Assembly: GCA_017508245.1 (NCBI GenBank)
Contig: JAFVZI010000009.1
Location: 1 to 64,000, forward strand
Source of the DNA: Helicobacteraceae bacterium
Lineage (GTDB): Bacteria > Campylobacterota > Campylobacteria > Campylobacterales > Helicobacteraceae
Length of the DNA stretch: 64,000 nucleotides
Direction: 5' to 3'
Below the pieces are notes generated by a model that did not search any database, was not told where the DNA came from, and was given only the letters and a program-made list of their open reading frames with translations. This document shows positions 26,618 through 38,175 of this stretch, in pieces. A program made the position numbers and the translations under genes. The stretch's first letter is position 1. Every line of letters begins with the position of its first letter.

Positions 26618-29539
26618 ATGCTAAAAATAATCTTATCTTTATTTTGTTTTACAATCTTTGCTTTTGCAAATAGCTGTGATTTTAGTGATAAAAATCAAAA
26701 AGAATGTAAGTTAGATATAGACAATCCTCCGATTTTTCTGCATAAATTTGTAGATTCTAATAATAATGTATTTACAAAATACAATGCCTGCGTTTATGAT
26801 GGAAAATTTCAGTATGAAGATAGAGAATATGATGTTATAGATTGTTCTATGATTCAAGATGGAGAATTATTCACAGAAGGTATATTCTTTGAAAATAAAA
26901 ATAGTGCAAATGATGAGAGTTATTCGCTAAAAACAAACAAAGAAATAGAATTAGAAAATGACAATATAATGCTTATTGTAGCTGGTGATGTGATATTAGA
27001 TAGTGGAATAAGGATAAATTCCAAAAATCCTAAAAATTTTATACTAGAAATCATAGAAGGAACGAATGGCAAAGGTAATTTGATATTAAATAGAGGTTCA
27101 AAAATCAATGCCAATGCGATAATTATGCCAAGTGGCTCTAATGCGACTATAAAATTAAATACTTTTTTTGGCGGTAGTAATCAAAAAGACTTCATAGATA
27201 TAATTGATAGTGATAATATTTCTAAAAGATATGATATGGATACAAACTTGACTGCTAATGGGATATATGCGATAAATTCTCAAGATGCATCAATCATACC
27301 TTATGATGGCAATATAATATGCGGTCCTGAAGTAAATCCATTTAATTTAAACAATAAAGAATATCTATTAAAAAAACTTATCAAAGATAATTATAATGTA
27401 GAGATTACAAAGCTAGATATAGACCCTAATTATGGAATATTTATTGAGAGTGGAAAAATAGCATCTAATAATTCGCTTAATAGAGCAAATATAAAAGGGC
27501 AAAATAGTGGAAAATGTAACTCGCCTATGCAACTGGCATTCAGCAAAGAGATAATAGATAGATACAATACAAAAAAATCAAAATCTAGCGATGAAAAATC
27601 ACAAACTACAATGACTACTAATGAAGTAGAAGAAAATATACCATCAAATATTACATTGGATAACAAAAAAATAGATTCTGTTATAGTAGATTCTGATATA
27701 AATAATACTGCTGATTTTGCTATCATAGAACAGAATGTATTTGATAAATTTACTAAATTATGCAATGGCAATATAGAGTGTCTAAATAATTCAATAAAAC
27801 CATACAAAAATATCGTTTGGAATAAAATTTCATCACAAAACAATATAAATTCTATTTATGTAATCAATCTAGCAAATAATAATACTAAAGTGCAATGTGA
27901 AGTATTGGATTATTATGGTGAAAATATTCAATATTTATTTAATCTTAGCAAAAATAATACGTTTGAAAAAATTGATTTAAAGTTCCCAAAATCAACAAAT
28001 AATAAAACAAAAATAGTATGTCAAAGCCAGAATCTAAAATTAGAAACAAATCCTATACAAGTAAATCCTGCAAAGTTTGATTTAATTCCAACCTTTGGAA
28101 GTGAGAATCTTGATAGAACATTAAGCCTAAAAGCTGGCGTAATTAATATATCATTTGAAGGTTCAAAAGCATTGAATTTAGAAGGTGAAATTGATACTGG
28201 ATTTAGTGGTAGATTATTTGCAAATAATAATAATCTAAAATTTACTCAAAATAAATGTGGATACCCAAATGATGATGTATTTATCCAAGATACTATGATA
28301 ATAGGATTCAAAGATGGGAAAGCAGATAAATATCTAACTTCATTTATAGCAAATACAATAACAAATGGAGACCTTAGCATTGATTTTGATATAGAAGGTG
28401 ATTATAAAAAATGTGGAAATGAGCTTGAACCTAAATGCACAAAAATAAATATCACAGAAAATATAAATGTTATTCCTGATAATTTTATGATAAAAACTGA
28501 TATTATATCTCCTTATAAAGTCGCATACTATGGTCAATTAGAAGACAGAAATGCATTTAAATATAATCCTATACTAAATATTCGACTAAGTGCAGTAAAT
28601 AATAAAAATGAGGTAATAAATATAAATCAACTTTGCAATCACGGAGTAGTAGAATTAAGTCTAGATTCAGAAGCAAAAATAGAATTTAAAAGAAGTATTA
28701 CAGATAGATTAAATTCAAAAATAAATGTTTATTTAGATGAATTTAGCGATAAACAAGTAGCAGATGTTGATATGTATTTTGGTATCTCAAAGATTCTAAA
28801 TAATTACAATAATATTATAAAAATAAATCAAAGTGACCTAGTAGAACCAAAAGAAATAAAATTAACAGACCTTGTATTCTACATCAGATTTAAGAGCAAT
28901 GGAAAAACATATGATTATAATGATTTGGTAGTTTATGATAGACTAGCAGATAATTCTATGCCTGTTGGTATATTGTTTGCTAGAGGAAAAATAGAAAAAA
29001 ACATAAGCTATACAGATGATAAAAAAGCAAATTTAGATTTAAAATACCTAATTTATTGCAAATCTTGTGATAAAAAGACTATAGAAAAATATTTAAATGT
29101 TGAAGATATCACTATGGATAGCCCAAATTGGTATATAAATAGAGAACATCCTAGCGATTTTTATCTAAGCAATGATTTTATAGAAACAGATTTAGAGATT
29201 GACAATTCAAATCAAGTAATAGAAGGGAGACAACAAATCATCTTTGATGCACAAAAAAATGATGAATATAATGTAATAATAAAACAAAAAGATTTAGAAT
29301 TTGCTCCACAACTAAATTACAATAAAGATTTTAAAAATATGTATTTGGATAATACATTTAATGTAGTCATATCAAAACCAGAAGAAATCAAACAACCACA
29401 AAAAATAGAGGAAAATAAAGAGATTCAAAAACCTATTGAAAAGCCAAAAATAATAGAGAAAAAACCAAAAAAACCCGCTACAAAAAAACAAACAACACCA
29501 AAAAAATCTGAATCTATAGAACTAGATATAGAAGAATAG
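26618..29539 (+). CDS. Large secreted cysteine-containing protein, possibly ComH- or MshQ-like
   Basis: A 973-residue exported protein. Residues 1-18 are a signal peptide (LKIILSLFCFTIFAFA). The N-terminal part contains NIMLIVAGDVILDSGIRI and ANAIIMPSGSNATIKLN, a style of repeated strands seen in pilus-associated MshQ-type proteins. Multiple cysteines follow, then IPDNFMIKTDIISPY and a strand-rich region. The last 50 or so residues are a Lys/Pro/Glu-rich disordered tail. In H. pylori, as I recall, the competence DNA receptor gene comH lies close to dnaA, which makes a DNA-uptake role worth testing, but I see no motif that proves it. GGG sits just before the ATG. Confidence 0.6.
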   Translation: MLKIILSLFCFTIFAFANSCDFSDKNQKECKLDIDNPPIFLHKFVDSNNNVFTKYNACVYDGKFQYEDREYDVIDCSMIQDGELFTEGIFFENKNSANDESYSLKTNKEIELENDNIMLIVAGDVILDSGIRINSKNPKNFILEIIEGTNGKGNLILNRGSKINANAIIMPSGSNATIKLNTFFGGSNQKDFIDIIDSDNISKRYDMDTNLTANGIYAINSQDASIIPYDGNIICGPEVNPFNLNNKEYLLKKLIKDNYNVEITKLDIDPNYGIFIESGKIASNNSLNRANIKGQNSGKCNSPMQLAFSKEIIDRYNTKKSKSSDEKSQTTMTTNEVEENIPSNITLDNKKIDSVIVDSDINNTADFAIIEQNVFDKFTKLCNGNIECLNNSIKPYKNIVWNKISSQNNINSIYVINLANNNTKVQCEVLDYYGENIQYLFNLSKNNTFEKIDLKFPKSTNNKTKIVCQSQNLKLETNPIQVNPAKFDLIPTFGSENLDRTLSLKAGVINISFEGSKALNLEGEIDTGFSGRLFANNNNLKFTQNKCGYPNDDVFIQDTMIIGFKDGKADKYLTSFIANTITNGDLSIDFDIEGDYKKCGNELEPKCTKINITENINVIPDNFMIKTDIISPYKVAYYGQLEDRNAFKYNPILNIRLSAVNNKNEVININQLCNHGVVELSLDSEAKIEFKRSITDRLNSKINVYLDEFSDKQVADVDMYFGISKILNNYNNIIKINQSDLVEPKEIKLTDLVFYIRFKSNGKTYDYNDLVVYDRLADNSMPVGILFARGKIEKNISYTDDKKANLDLKYLIYCKSCDKKTIEKYLNVEDITMDSPNWYINREHPSDFYLSNDFIETDLEIDNSNQVIEGRQQIIFDAQKNDEYNVIIKQKDLEFAPQLNYNKDFKNMYLDNTFNVVISKPEEIKQPQKIEENKEIQKPIEKPKIIEKKPKKPATKKQTTPKKSESIELDIEE

Positions 29540-29540
29540 T

Positions 29541-30008
29541 TTATTTATTGCAATTGTGATGTGTTATTGCAATTGCAATTGCATCTGTAATATCAAGAGG
29601 CTTTATTTCATTTTTAATCCCTAGAATCTTTCTTACCATAAATGAAACTTGAATCTTATCTGCCTTTCCGTTGCCTGTGATTGATTTTTTTATTTGAAGT
29701 GGTGTATATTCGTAAAAATTTCCAAATTCTTGCATAATTTTACAAATAATAGCACCTCTAAATTGTGCCAATTTTAAAACACTCTTTGGATTGTATGCAT
29801 AAAATATATTTTCTATTGCGATACTATCAATATTTTTACTTTTAAATATCAAATCAAGACCATTGATAAGCTCTAAAATCTGCTCTTTAAAATCCGTAGT
29901 TTTAATCTTTATAAATCCGGCTTCAATCAAATTTATTTTATTTTTTTCACCATTAATTATTGCATATCCACAATTTTTACTTCCCGGATCAATTCCTAAA
30001 ATATTCAT
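29541..30008 (-). CDS. ruvC: Holliday junction endodeoxyribonuclease RuvC
   Basis: RuvC resolves Holliday junctions with RuvAB. The first catalytic aspartate is D7 in [27 protein letters not shown] carries the glutamate, and [13 protein letters not shown] the C-terminal acidic pair. The reading frame can begin two codons earlier, but AAAGG has proper spacing only for ATG 30008, giving 155 residues. The gene ends 1 nt from the end of the convergent large secreted-protein gene and starts next to the candidate origin, divergent from dnaA. Confidence 0.94.
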   Translation of the reverse strand: MNILGIDPGSKNCGYAIINGEKNKINLIEAGFIKIKTTDFKEQILELINGLDLIFKSKNIDSIAIENIFYAYNPKSVLKLAQFRGAIICKIMQEFGNFYEYTPLQIKKSITGNGKADKIQVSFMVRKILGIKNEIKPLDITDAIAIAITHHNCNK

Positions 30009-30031
30009 AAACATTACCTTTATGATAAAAT

Positions 30032-30062
30032 ATATTCACATATAATTCACATTAATTTCACA
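30032..30062 (+). other. Candidate oriC: three DnaA boxes at 11-bp phase, with dnaA promoter
   Basis: Three same-strand 9-mers end in TTCACA: ATATTCACA (30032-30040), TAATTCACA (30043-30051) and AATTTCACA (30054-30062). They start exactly 11 nt apart, one helical turn. The core matches the TTCACA-type DnaA box reported for Campylobacterota. They lie in the ruvC-dnaA gap, 30 nt before the dnaA start, next to an AT-rich stretch. A TATAAT at 30041-30046 overlaps the boxes, suggesting dnaA autoregulation. Origin function is inferred. Confidence 0.6.
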
Positions 30063-30092
30063 TAATAAAATCGCTAAAAATACGGAGAATAG

Positions 30093-31412
30093 ATGATTTG
30101 GAATATTATACTAAAAGAATTAAAAAATGAAATCACACAAGAACAATATAATAGATACATAAAAAATCTAACATTTGATGAAGAAAATTCACAATCAGAT
30201 TTAAAGATTCTACTTGCAAATAATATCTTTGTAGCAAATTGGGTAAAGAGAAATTATGCAGATAAAATTGCTATTTTGTTTGAAAATAAGACAGAAATAA
30301 AGCCAATAATAAAAATAAGAGTTAAAGAAAATAATAAAAATAGAAAAAATAAAAACAACTACGATATAAAAATAGTCCAAATAAATAAAAAACAATCTAT
30401 TATAAATCCATCATTTACCTTTGATACATTTGTAGTTGGAGAATCTAATAAATTTGCATTCAATGTATCAAAAAAAGTAGCACAAAATCAAGGCACTTTA
30501 TATAATCCATTATTTATTAGTGGAGATACGGGACTTGGAAAAACTCACTTATTAAATGCTATTGGAAATTATAATATAGGTAAAAAAAATATAATACTAA
30601 TAAACTGCGAAGAATTTCTAAATGATTTCACATATAATTTAGCAAATAAAACAATGGATAAATTTAGAAATAAATATAGAAATTGTGATTATTTACTAGT
30701 AGATGATATTCAATTTTTGATTGGAAAATTACAAACTCAAGAAGAATTTTTTCATACATTAAATGAATTGAAAGAAAATAACAAACAACTAGTTTTTACA
30801 TCAGATAAACAAATAAAGGATTTGGGTATAGAAGAAAGATTAAAATCCAGATTCCAAAATGGTGTAACAGCACAAATTCAAGCACCTGAATTAGAAACAA
30901 AAATAGCAATCATAAGAAAAAAATGTGAGCTTGACTTAATACAATTAAATGATGAAATCATAAATTTTATAGCAACAAATGTAAATAATAATATTAGAAC
31001 GATTGAAGGAATTTTGATGACTATTAATTCATATGCTTCGATTATGAATCAAGAAATAACAATATATTTTGTTAAAAATGTTATTAAAAGCTATAAAAAT
31101 ATAAATACAGAAAAAATTACGATAAATGACATAGTAAATGTAACATCAAAATATCTAAATATAAAACCGGCAGATATAAAAAGCAAAAAAAGGACAAAAG
31201 AAATACTTTTAGCAAAAAAAATAGTAATTTATTTAGGTAGAAAACTTACAAGAAATTCTATGCCGGAATTAGCAAATTTCTTAGAATTCAAAGACCACAG
31301 CTCAATTAGTAAAGCAATGAAAAAAATCCAAGAAGAAATAGAAAATAATAAAGAATTAGAATTAAAAATAGAAGAAATAGAAAATAAAATTAAAGATTAT
31401 AAAAATAAATAA
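30093..31412 (+). CDS. dnaA: Chromosomal replication initiator DnaA
   Basis: DnaA binds origin boxes and opens the duplex. Domain I is about residues 1-80, then a short lysine/asparagine linker, then the AAA+ domain: FVVGESNKFAFNVS, Walker A GDTGLGKTH near 147, and Walker B YLLVDDIQFL. Domain IV carries the box-recognition signature EFKDHSSISKAMKKI near residue 410. Length is 439 residues. GGAG lies 5 nt before the ATG. dnaN and gyrB follow on the same strand, the classic initiator cluster, and phased DnaA boxes precede the gene. Confidence 0.98.
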   Translation: MIWNIILKELKNEITQEQYNRYIKNLTFDEENSQSDLKILLANNIFVANWVKRNYADKIAILFENKTEIKPIIKIRVKENNKNRKNKNNYDIKIVQINKKQSIINPSFTFDTFVVGESNKFAFNVSKKVAQNQGTLYNPLFISGDTGLGKTHLLNAIGNYNIGKKNIILINCEEFLNDFTYNLANKTMDKFRNKYRNCDYLLVDDIQFLIGKLQTQEEFFHTLNELKENNKQLVFTSDKQIKDLGIEERLKSRFQNGVTAQIQAPELETKIAIIRKKCELDLIQLNDEIINFIATNVNNNIRTIEGILMTINSYASIMNQEITIYFVKNVIKSYKNINTEKITINDIVNVTSKYLNIKPADIKSKKRTKEILLAKKIVIYLGRKLTRNSMPELANFLEFKDHSSISKAMKKIQEEIENNKELELKIEEIENKIKDYKNK

Positions 31413-31488
31413 TTAAGTGAATTTATGAGACAATTATTCAATGATTTTTTCCATAGTAATTTCAAGCAATAGTAGTAAAATTTGATAA

Positions 31489-31497
31489 ATATTCACA
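31489..31497 (+). other. Additional DnaA-box-like 9-mer between dnaA and dnaN
   Basis: ATATTCACA, identical to the first box upstream of dnaA, occurs in the 136-bp dnaA-dnaN gap. A two-part origin flanking dnaA is known in H. pylori, so a second binding region is plausible. A single 9-mer in AT-rich DNA can also arise by chance. Otherwise the gap holds only AT-rich sequence and the dnaN ribosome site (AGGAAAG). Confidence 0.35.
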
Positions 31498-31548
31498 ATA
31501 ATCAACAAGCTACTAAATAATACTAAAAATTTATATATAGGAAAGAAA

Positions 31549-32649
31549 ATGAAAATCAAAATAAACAAAAGCAAACTAGAAAATATCATAAGCAATTTTC
31601 AACCATTTTTAGAAAAAAGAGATAATAGCCAGATAACATCTCACATACTAATAGAAACACAATTAAATACATTAACTTTAAAAGCAACAGATTATGAAAT
31701 AGGAATAATAACAAGAATACAAGATGAAACGATACAAACAGAAGAAAAAATTACTGTTAATGGAAAAGAAATATTAAATGTTTTAAAAAACTTAAAAGAT
31801 AGTGAAATAGAGTTAATTAGTTATGAAAATGAACTTGAAATAAAACAAGAAAAAACAAAAATAAAATTGCAAAGTTTCATAGGAGATAATTTCCCAGACT
31901 TTCCAAGTGATTACAAAAATTCAAAAATAAATATTGATTCAAGTAGCATCATAAATTCACTTAAAAAAATATTCCCAGTAATAGAACCAAATAGTTCAAG
32001 AATGGAAATAAGAAATGCTTTGATAGATATAAAAGATTCTAAAATAAATTTTGTAGCAACAGATACAAAGAGACTTGAAATAATAAGTTTTAGCAATCCA
32101 TCAATAGAAAAAATAAAATTTATGTTTCCAAGAAGAGCGATAATTGAAGTTCAAAAATTCTTTAATGAACAAGCAAATATATATTTCAATGAAAATAACA
32201 TAATAATAGAAAATGATTCCAACACATTTTTTACCAGAATCCCAAATAGTAATTTCCTTGATTATGAGAGAGTTATTCCAAAAGATGTAAATATAAAATA
32301 TAAAATAAAAATAGATAAAGAAAAAATGATTGAATCTCTAAAAATAATAAGCTCCGTATCAAAAAAAGTAAAATTAAACTTTTATAAGGAAAAAATAACA
32401 TTTGAATCCATAAATGATAGTGATTCAAAAGCGATAACAGAAATTGAAATTGAAAAAGAAATAAATAAGGATTTTATAGATTCTATTGATGATAATATAG
32501 AAATATGTATAACATCACAATACATTTTAGAATATATAAAAAATATAGATTCTACTCATTTTGAATTTGGAATTAATGAAAATAAAAATTCAGCTTGTTT
32601 ATTAAAAAGTGATAATTTTATATTAGTTGTCATACCAACAATCATATAA
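31549..32649 (+). CDS. dnaN: DNA polymerase III beta subunit (sliding clamp)
   Basis: The ring-shaped processivity clamp. The 366-residue length and three-domain layout fit DnaN: domain 1 begins MKIKINKSKLENIISNFQP, with SHILIETQLNTLTLKATDYE; the domain 1-2 region has SFIGDNFPDFP; domain 2 includes RMEIRNALIDIK and FVATDTKRLEI; domain 3 ends in the usual short hydrophobic tail, LVVIPTII. AGGAAAG precedes the ATG. Codon use is very A-rich, like dnaA. Confidence 0.95.
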   Translation: MKIKINKSKLENIISNFQPFLEKRDNSQITSHILIETQLNTLTLKATDYEIGIITRIQDETIQTEEKITVNGKEILNVLKNLKDSEIELISYENELEIKQEKTKIKLQSFIGDNFPDFPSDYKNSKINIDSSSIINSLKKIFPVIEPNSSRMEIRNALIDIKDSKINFVATDTKRLEIISFSNPSIEKIKFMFPRRAIIEVQKFFNEQANIYFNENNIIIENDSNTFFTRIPNSNFLDYERVIPKDVNIKYKIKIDKEKMIESLKIISSVSKKVKLNFYKEKITFESINDSDSKAITEIEIEKEINKDFIDSIDDNIEICITSQYILEYIKNIDSTHFEFGINENKNSACLLKSDNFILVVIPTII

Positions 32650-32665
32650 AAAACTATGTAGGTGA

Positions 32666-34981
<2,316 letters not shown>

Positions 34982-35030
34982 ATCAAAATTTATCTAGATT
35001 ATTTTTTTGCTTTTCCTACAATGATGAATA

Positions 35031-35751
35031 CTAAATATAATCCTGATCATATTGTTTAATCAAATAATTCAATATTTGCATACAGTCATACTGATGTACT
35101 TTACTCAACATACCAAAAATTTCAAACATTCGAAGGAACACTCCTATATTTTGTTGATTTATTTCCAAATAACCATTTTCCTTACTCTGTATCTGTCTGC
35201 CAACAAAACTTTGATTATCAGCATCTTTAAAACTACTTAAGCTTATGCAGAAATAGAGCATTGGCATTACTCCTACTGCATATTGCTTTTCTCTTATAAT
35301 AATTTCACAAAGCAAATCTTTACTTGAAAAATGATGGACTAAGAGTGGATAACTAACATTTGATTTGAAAAAATTTAAATTATTTATCGTTTCTTTTGTG
35401 AAGTTGCTTCGCATTATTTTTTCTCTATCCTCTATAAAATCCTTATTATTTTGAATCTCATCTCTTAATTTTTGCAAATCCTGCAAACTTATAAAATGAT
35501 TCTTTAATCCAAATTCCAAAAATTCACTTAATTCATAAATTTGTTTTCTTTTACTATTGGCACCGATAAAATGGTGATTCTCGTCTTTATTTACCACTCT
35601 ATCATAACCTATTTGCCATTCTATGTAATGCTTATGTGTAATGATTGTTTTTGTCGGAGCAACTGGAATTCCATAATCACTAAATGCCAATCTTTCTTTA
35701 ATGCGAATCTTGCCCGTTGCTTTGCTTAGTGGAAATTCATATCTTAAGCAT
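35031..35751 (-). pseudogene. Putative type II restriction endonuclease, frameshifted near its start
   Basis: A 219-residue frame (from TTG 35690) lies directly after a DNA methyltransferase gene and has no other recognised identity; the pairing suggests the cognate restriction enzyme. The coding pattern continues upstream of the TTG without a stop (LRYEFPLSKATGKIRIKERL), but no ATG, GTG or TTG opens it. ATG 35751, with AAGGAG at 7-nt spacing, reads MLKI then stops. Removing one A from CTTAAGA would join them as MLRYEFPLSK, 239 residues. So an insertion at codon 3 probably disabled or attenuated the enzyme. An alternative is an ATA start at 35753. Catalytic residues cannot be assigned. Confidence 0.6.
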
Positions 35752-36793
35752 ATCCATACTCCTTAAATAATCTATCAAAATAATTTTTAATACTAGAGTT
35801 ATCATCGAAACTTAAAAAATCATTTTCAATTTTTACAAATTCTTTATGATTAATAAAAACATCTAAATTGCCAAAATAATAGGGCAAGTCTTTTGCAAAT
35901 TTTTTAAAATGATGAACATAATAGTAGTATTTTAAATTCTCACTAAATACCCTAATGGTATTTGAATTGTAATTTGGCATAAATGTGGCATTTCGTTTGA
36001 GTGCATTGATGTCACGCATTGTATGAAAATATGCCACCTCTTTTCTGGAATCCTTTGGATTTGGATATTTTGTAATATAATTACCTATAAAATCAAATTT
36101 ATTTAACACAAAAGTTTGTCCTTCATAAGTTTTAAACTCATAATTTTTAATAAAATTAAAATCCATTCCCTTATTGTTTTTTTCATATAATGCAATAGCG
36201 ATAGGAAAAAATGTTTTTGAGTTTGTAAAAAATGCAGAGCTAATAACCAAGCAATCAACAAGCTTATAATTATTTTTAAAATCAAATAGAGCATTAAAAT
36301 TTGTCTGCTTAATCAAATAAGAAAGCGGGTGCAAGACACAAATATATTGTGGTTTAAGAACTGCAAATGAACGCAAAAATGAGATTCCCAAATCTCTATG
36401 TATTAATTTAGAATCTATTTTAAACACTTCTTTTTTTATGGAATTATTGATTATTGAAGTTTTGTCATTATAGGGAGGGTTTCCTATAATAATTAAATTT
36501 TCATTTTCATCAATACTGAATTTTGCTCGGGAAACATCTAGGAGTGAGTTTGTATTAATAATTTTTATAGATTTATTCACTTTATTTAGTGCAATCTTAT
36601 CAATATCTGCCCCTAAATATTTATAATTTTTAATAAAAAAATCTCCATAACCACAAGAACTATCAAAAAATAGAAAATCATCTAGATTCTTAATTCTTCT
36701 CTCACATATTTGGTAGGCAATCTCAATAATAAATCTTGGTGTATAATATGAACCAAGATTTATTGTGTCAATTTTATTCAAATGTTTTTGCAT
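35744..36793 (-). CDS. N6-adenine DNA methyltransferase of a type II R-M system
   Basis: A 349-residue adenine methyltransferase. The order is SAM-binding motif first and catalytic motif second: YYTPRFIIEIAYQ near 16-28, FFDSSCGYGDFF near 42-53 (motif I), GADIDKIALNKVN, and IIIGNPPYND with NPPY at 105-108. The rest is a target-recognition region with HPLSYLI and KTFFPIAIALYEK. This resembles the TaqI-like gamma class. The recognition sequence is unknown. The gene starts 8 nt after argG ends, and its stop overlaps the restriction gene. Only two AGAWTCT motifs occur in this 1.8-kb pair, fewer than in the neighbouring genes, consistent with later acquisition. Confidence 0.82.
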   Translation of the reverse strand: MQKHLNKIDTINLGSYYTPRFIIEIAYQICERRIKNLDDFLFFDSSCGYGDFFIKNYKYLGADIDKIALNKVNKSIKIINTNSLLDVSRAKFSIDENENLIIIGNPPYNDKTSIINNSIKKEVFKIDSKLIHRDLGISFLRSFAVLKPQYICVLHPLSYLIKQTNFNALFDFKNNYKLVDCLVISSAFFTNSKTFFPIAIALYEKNNKGMDFNFIKNYEFKTYEGQTFVLNKFDFIGNYITKYPNPKDSRKEVAYFHTMRDINALKRNATFMPNYNSNTIRVFSENLKYYYYVHHFKKFAKDLPYYFGNLDVFINHKEFVKIENDFLSFDDNSSIKNYFDRLFKEYGYA

Positions 36794-36801
36794 TTTAATT
36801 T

Positions 36802-38007
36802 CTACTTTGCTTTCCCTGCGATGATAAATCTAAGTGCATTTAGCTTGATAAATCCTGCTGCATCCTTTTGATTATAGACAGAATCTTCTTCAAAGGTGCT
36901 ATAAGCCGCATTAAAGAGAGAGTTTTTGGATTCTCTTCCCAAAATATTTACATTGCCTTTATAAAGTTCTAAACGCACGATACCTTCAACTTTTTCTTGA
37001 GTTTTATTAATCAAAGCTTGCAAAGCATCTCTTTCAGGGCTAAACCAATATCCATTATAAATAAGGTCAGCATATTTTGGCATTAGAGAATCTTTTAGAT
37101 GTGCTTCTTCTCTATCAAGACAAAGAGATTCTATTGCACGATGAGCTTTTAGATAAATTGTGCCTCCGGGGGTTTCATAACAACCTCTACTTTTCATTCC
37201 TACGTAGCGATTTTCTACTAAGTCAAGTCTTCCTATTCCATTTTCACAGCCAAATTTATTTAGCTTCTCCCAAAAACTTGCCGGACTTAATTTTTCTCCA
37301 TTTATTGCTATTCCATCACCATTTTTAAATTCTATTGTGATGATCGTAGGTTTATCTGGTGCATCTTTTGGACTTACACTCCATCGCCACATATCTTCAT
37401 TTGGTGCTATATTCGGGTCTTCTAGAATCTGTCCTTCATAGCTAATATGCAATAAATTTGCATCCATAGAATAAGGAGATTTATTTTTCTTTTTTTCTAT
37501 TTCAATACCTGCAGATTCAGCATAAGCCAAAAGTTTTTCACGGCTATTTAAATCCCATTCTCTCCAAGGAGCAATCACTTTTATATTTGGATTTAGTGCA
37601 TATGCTCCTATTTCAAACCTCACTTGATCATTTCCTTTTCCTGTCGCTCCGTGGCTTATTGCATCAGCACCTATTTTTTTTGCAATTTCTACCAATCTTT
37701 TTGCAATTAGGGGTCTTGCTATGCTTGTGCCTAGCAAATATTCGCCTTCATAAATTGTATTTGCTCTAAACATAGGAAATACAAAGTCTTTGATAAATTC
37801 TTCTCTTAAATCTTCAATGAAAATATTTTCTGGTTTTATTCCTAATTTGATTGCTTTTTCTCTCGCTGGTTCTACCTCTTCTCCTTGTCCTATATCTGCA
37901 GTAAATGTAATTACTTCACAATGATAAGTATCCATAAGCCATTTTAAAATAACACTTGTATCAAGTCCTCCACTATAAGCTAAAACTATTTTTTTTATAT
38001 TTGCCAT
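36802..38007 (-). CDS. argG: Argininosuccinate synthase
   Basis: ArgG joins citrulline and aspartate with ATP on the way to arginine. The PP-loop is [15 protein letters not shown] near residues 5-19; [39 protein letters not shown] and [17 protein letters not shown] follow as in the family. The frame could start 18 bases earlier, but ATG 38007 has GGGAG at 5-nt spacing and gives the normal N-terminus [14 protein letters not shown] (401 residues). It is transcribed divergently from cheV across a 168-bp gap. Confidence 0.96.
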   Translation of the reverse strand: MANIKKIVLAYSGGLDTSVILKWLMDTYHCEVITFTADIGQGEEVEPAREKAIKLGIKPENIFIEDLREEFIKDFVFPMFRANTIYEGEYLLGTSIARPLIAKRLVEIAKKIGADAISHGATGKGNDQVRFEIGAYALNPNIKVIAPWREWDLNSREKLLAYAESAGIEIEKKKNKSPYSMDANLLHISYEGQILEDPNIAPNEDMWRWSVSPKDAPDKPTIITIEFKNGDGIAINGEKLSPASFWEKLNKFGCENGIGRLDLVENRYVGMKSRGCYETPGGTIYLKAHRAIESLCLDREEAHLKDSLMPKYADLIYNGYWFSPERDALQALINKTQEKVEGIVRLELYKGNVNILGRESKNSLFNAAYSTFEEDSVYNQKDAAGFIKLNALRFIIAGKAK

Positions 38008-38152
38008 ATAAACTCCCTTTTTCAAAGTATTTAGATTTATTTAAAAAATTCTATCAAAAATAAATTTTTAAGAATATTTTTGCATAGAATATTTAATCGC
38101 ACATAATTTTAAATAATTTTAATTGGATTCTGTATATCATATATTTTAAATT

Positions 38153-38158
38153 TATAAT
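38153..38158 (+). promoter_or_regulatory. Candidate -10 element for cheV
   Basis: TATAAT lies 17 nt before the cheV ATG in the argG-cheV divergent gap, leaving room for a short leader. The upstream DNA is strongly AT-rich with periodic A/T runs and no obvious -35, the usual Helicobacter arrangement. Confidence 0.4.
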
Positions 38159-38175
38159 GAAAGAAGAGGCTATCT

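Noticed and set aside
31424-31471. A 15-codon ORF after dnaA
   Set aside because: Too short, without a ribosome site or coding pattern.
34982-35030. A gyrB terminator
   Set aside because: There is a run of seven T but no convincing stem before it.
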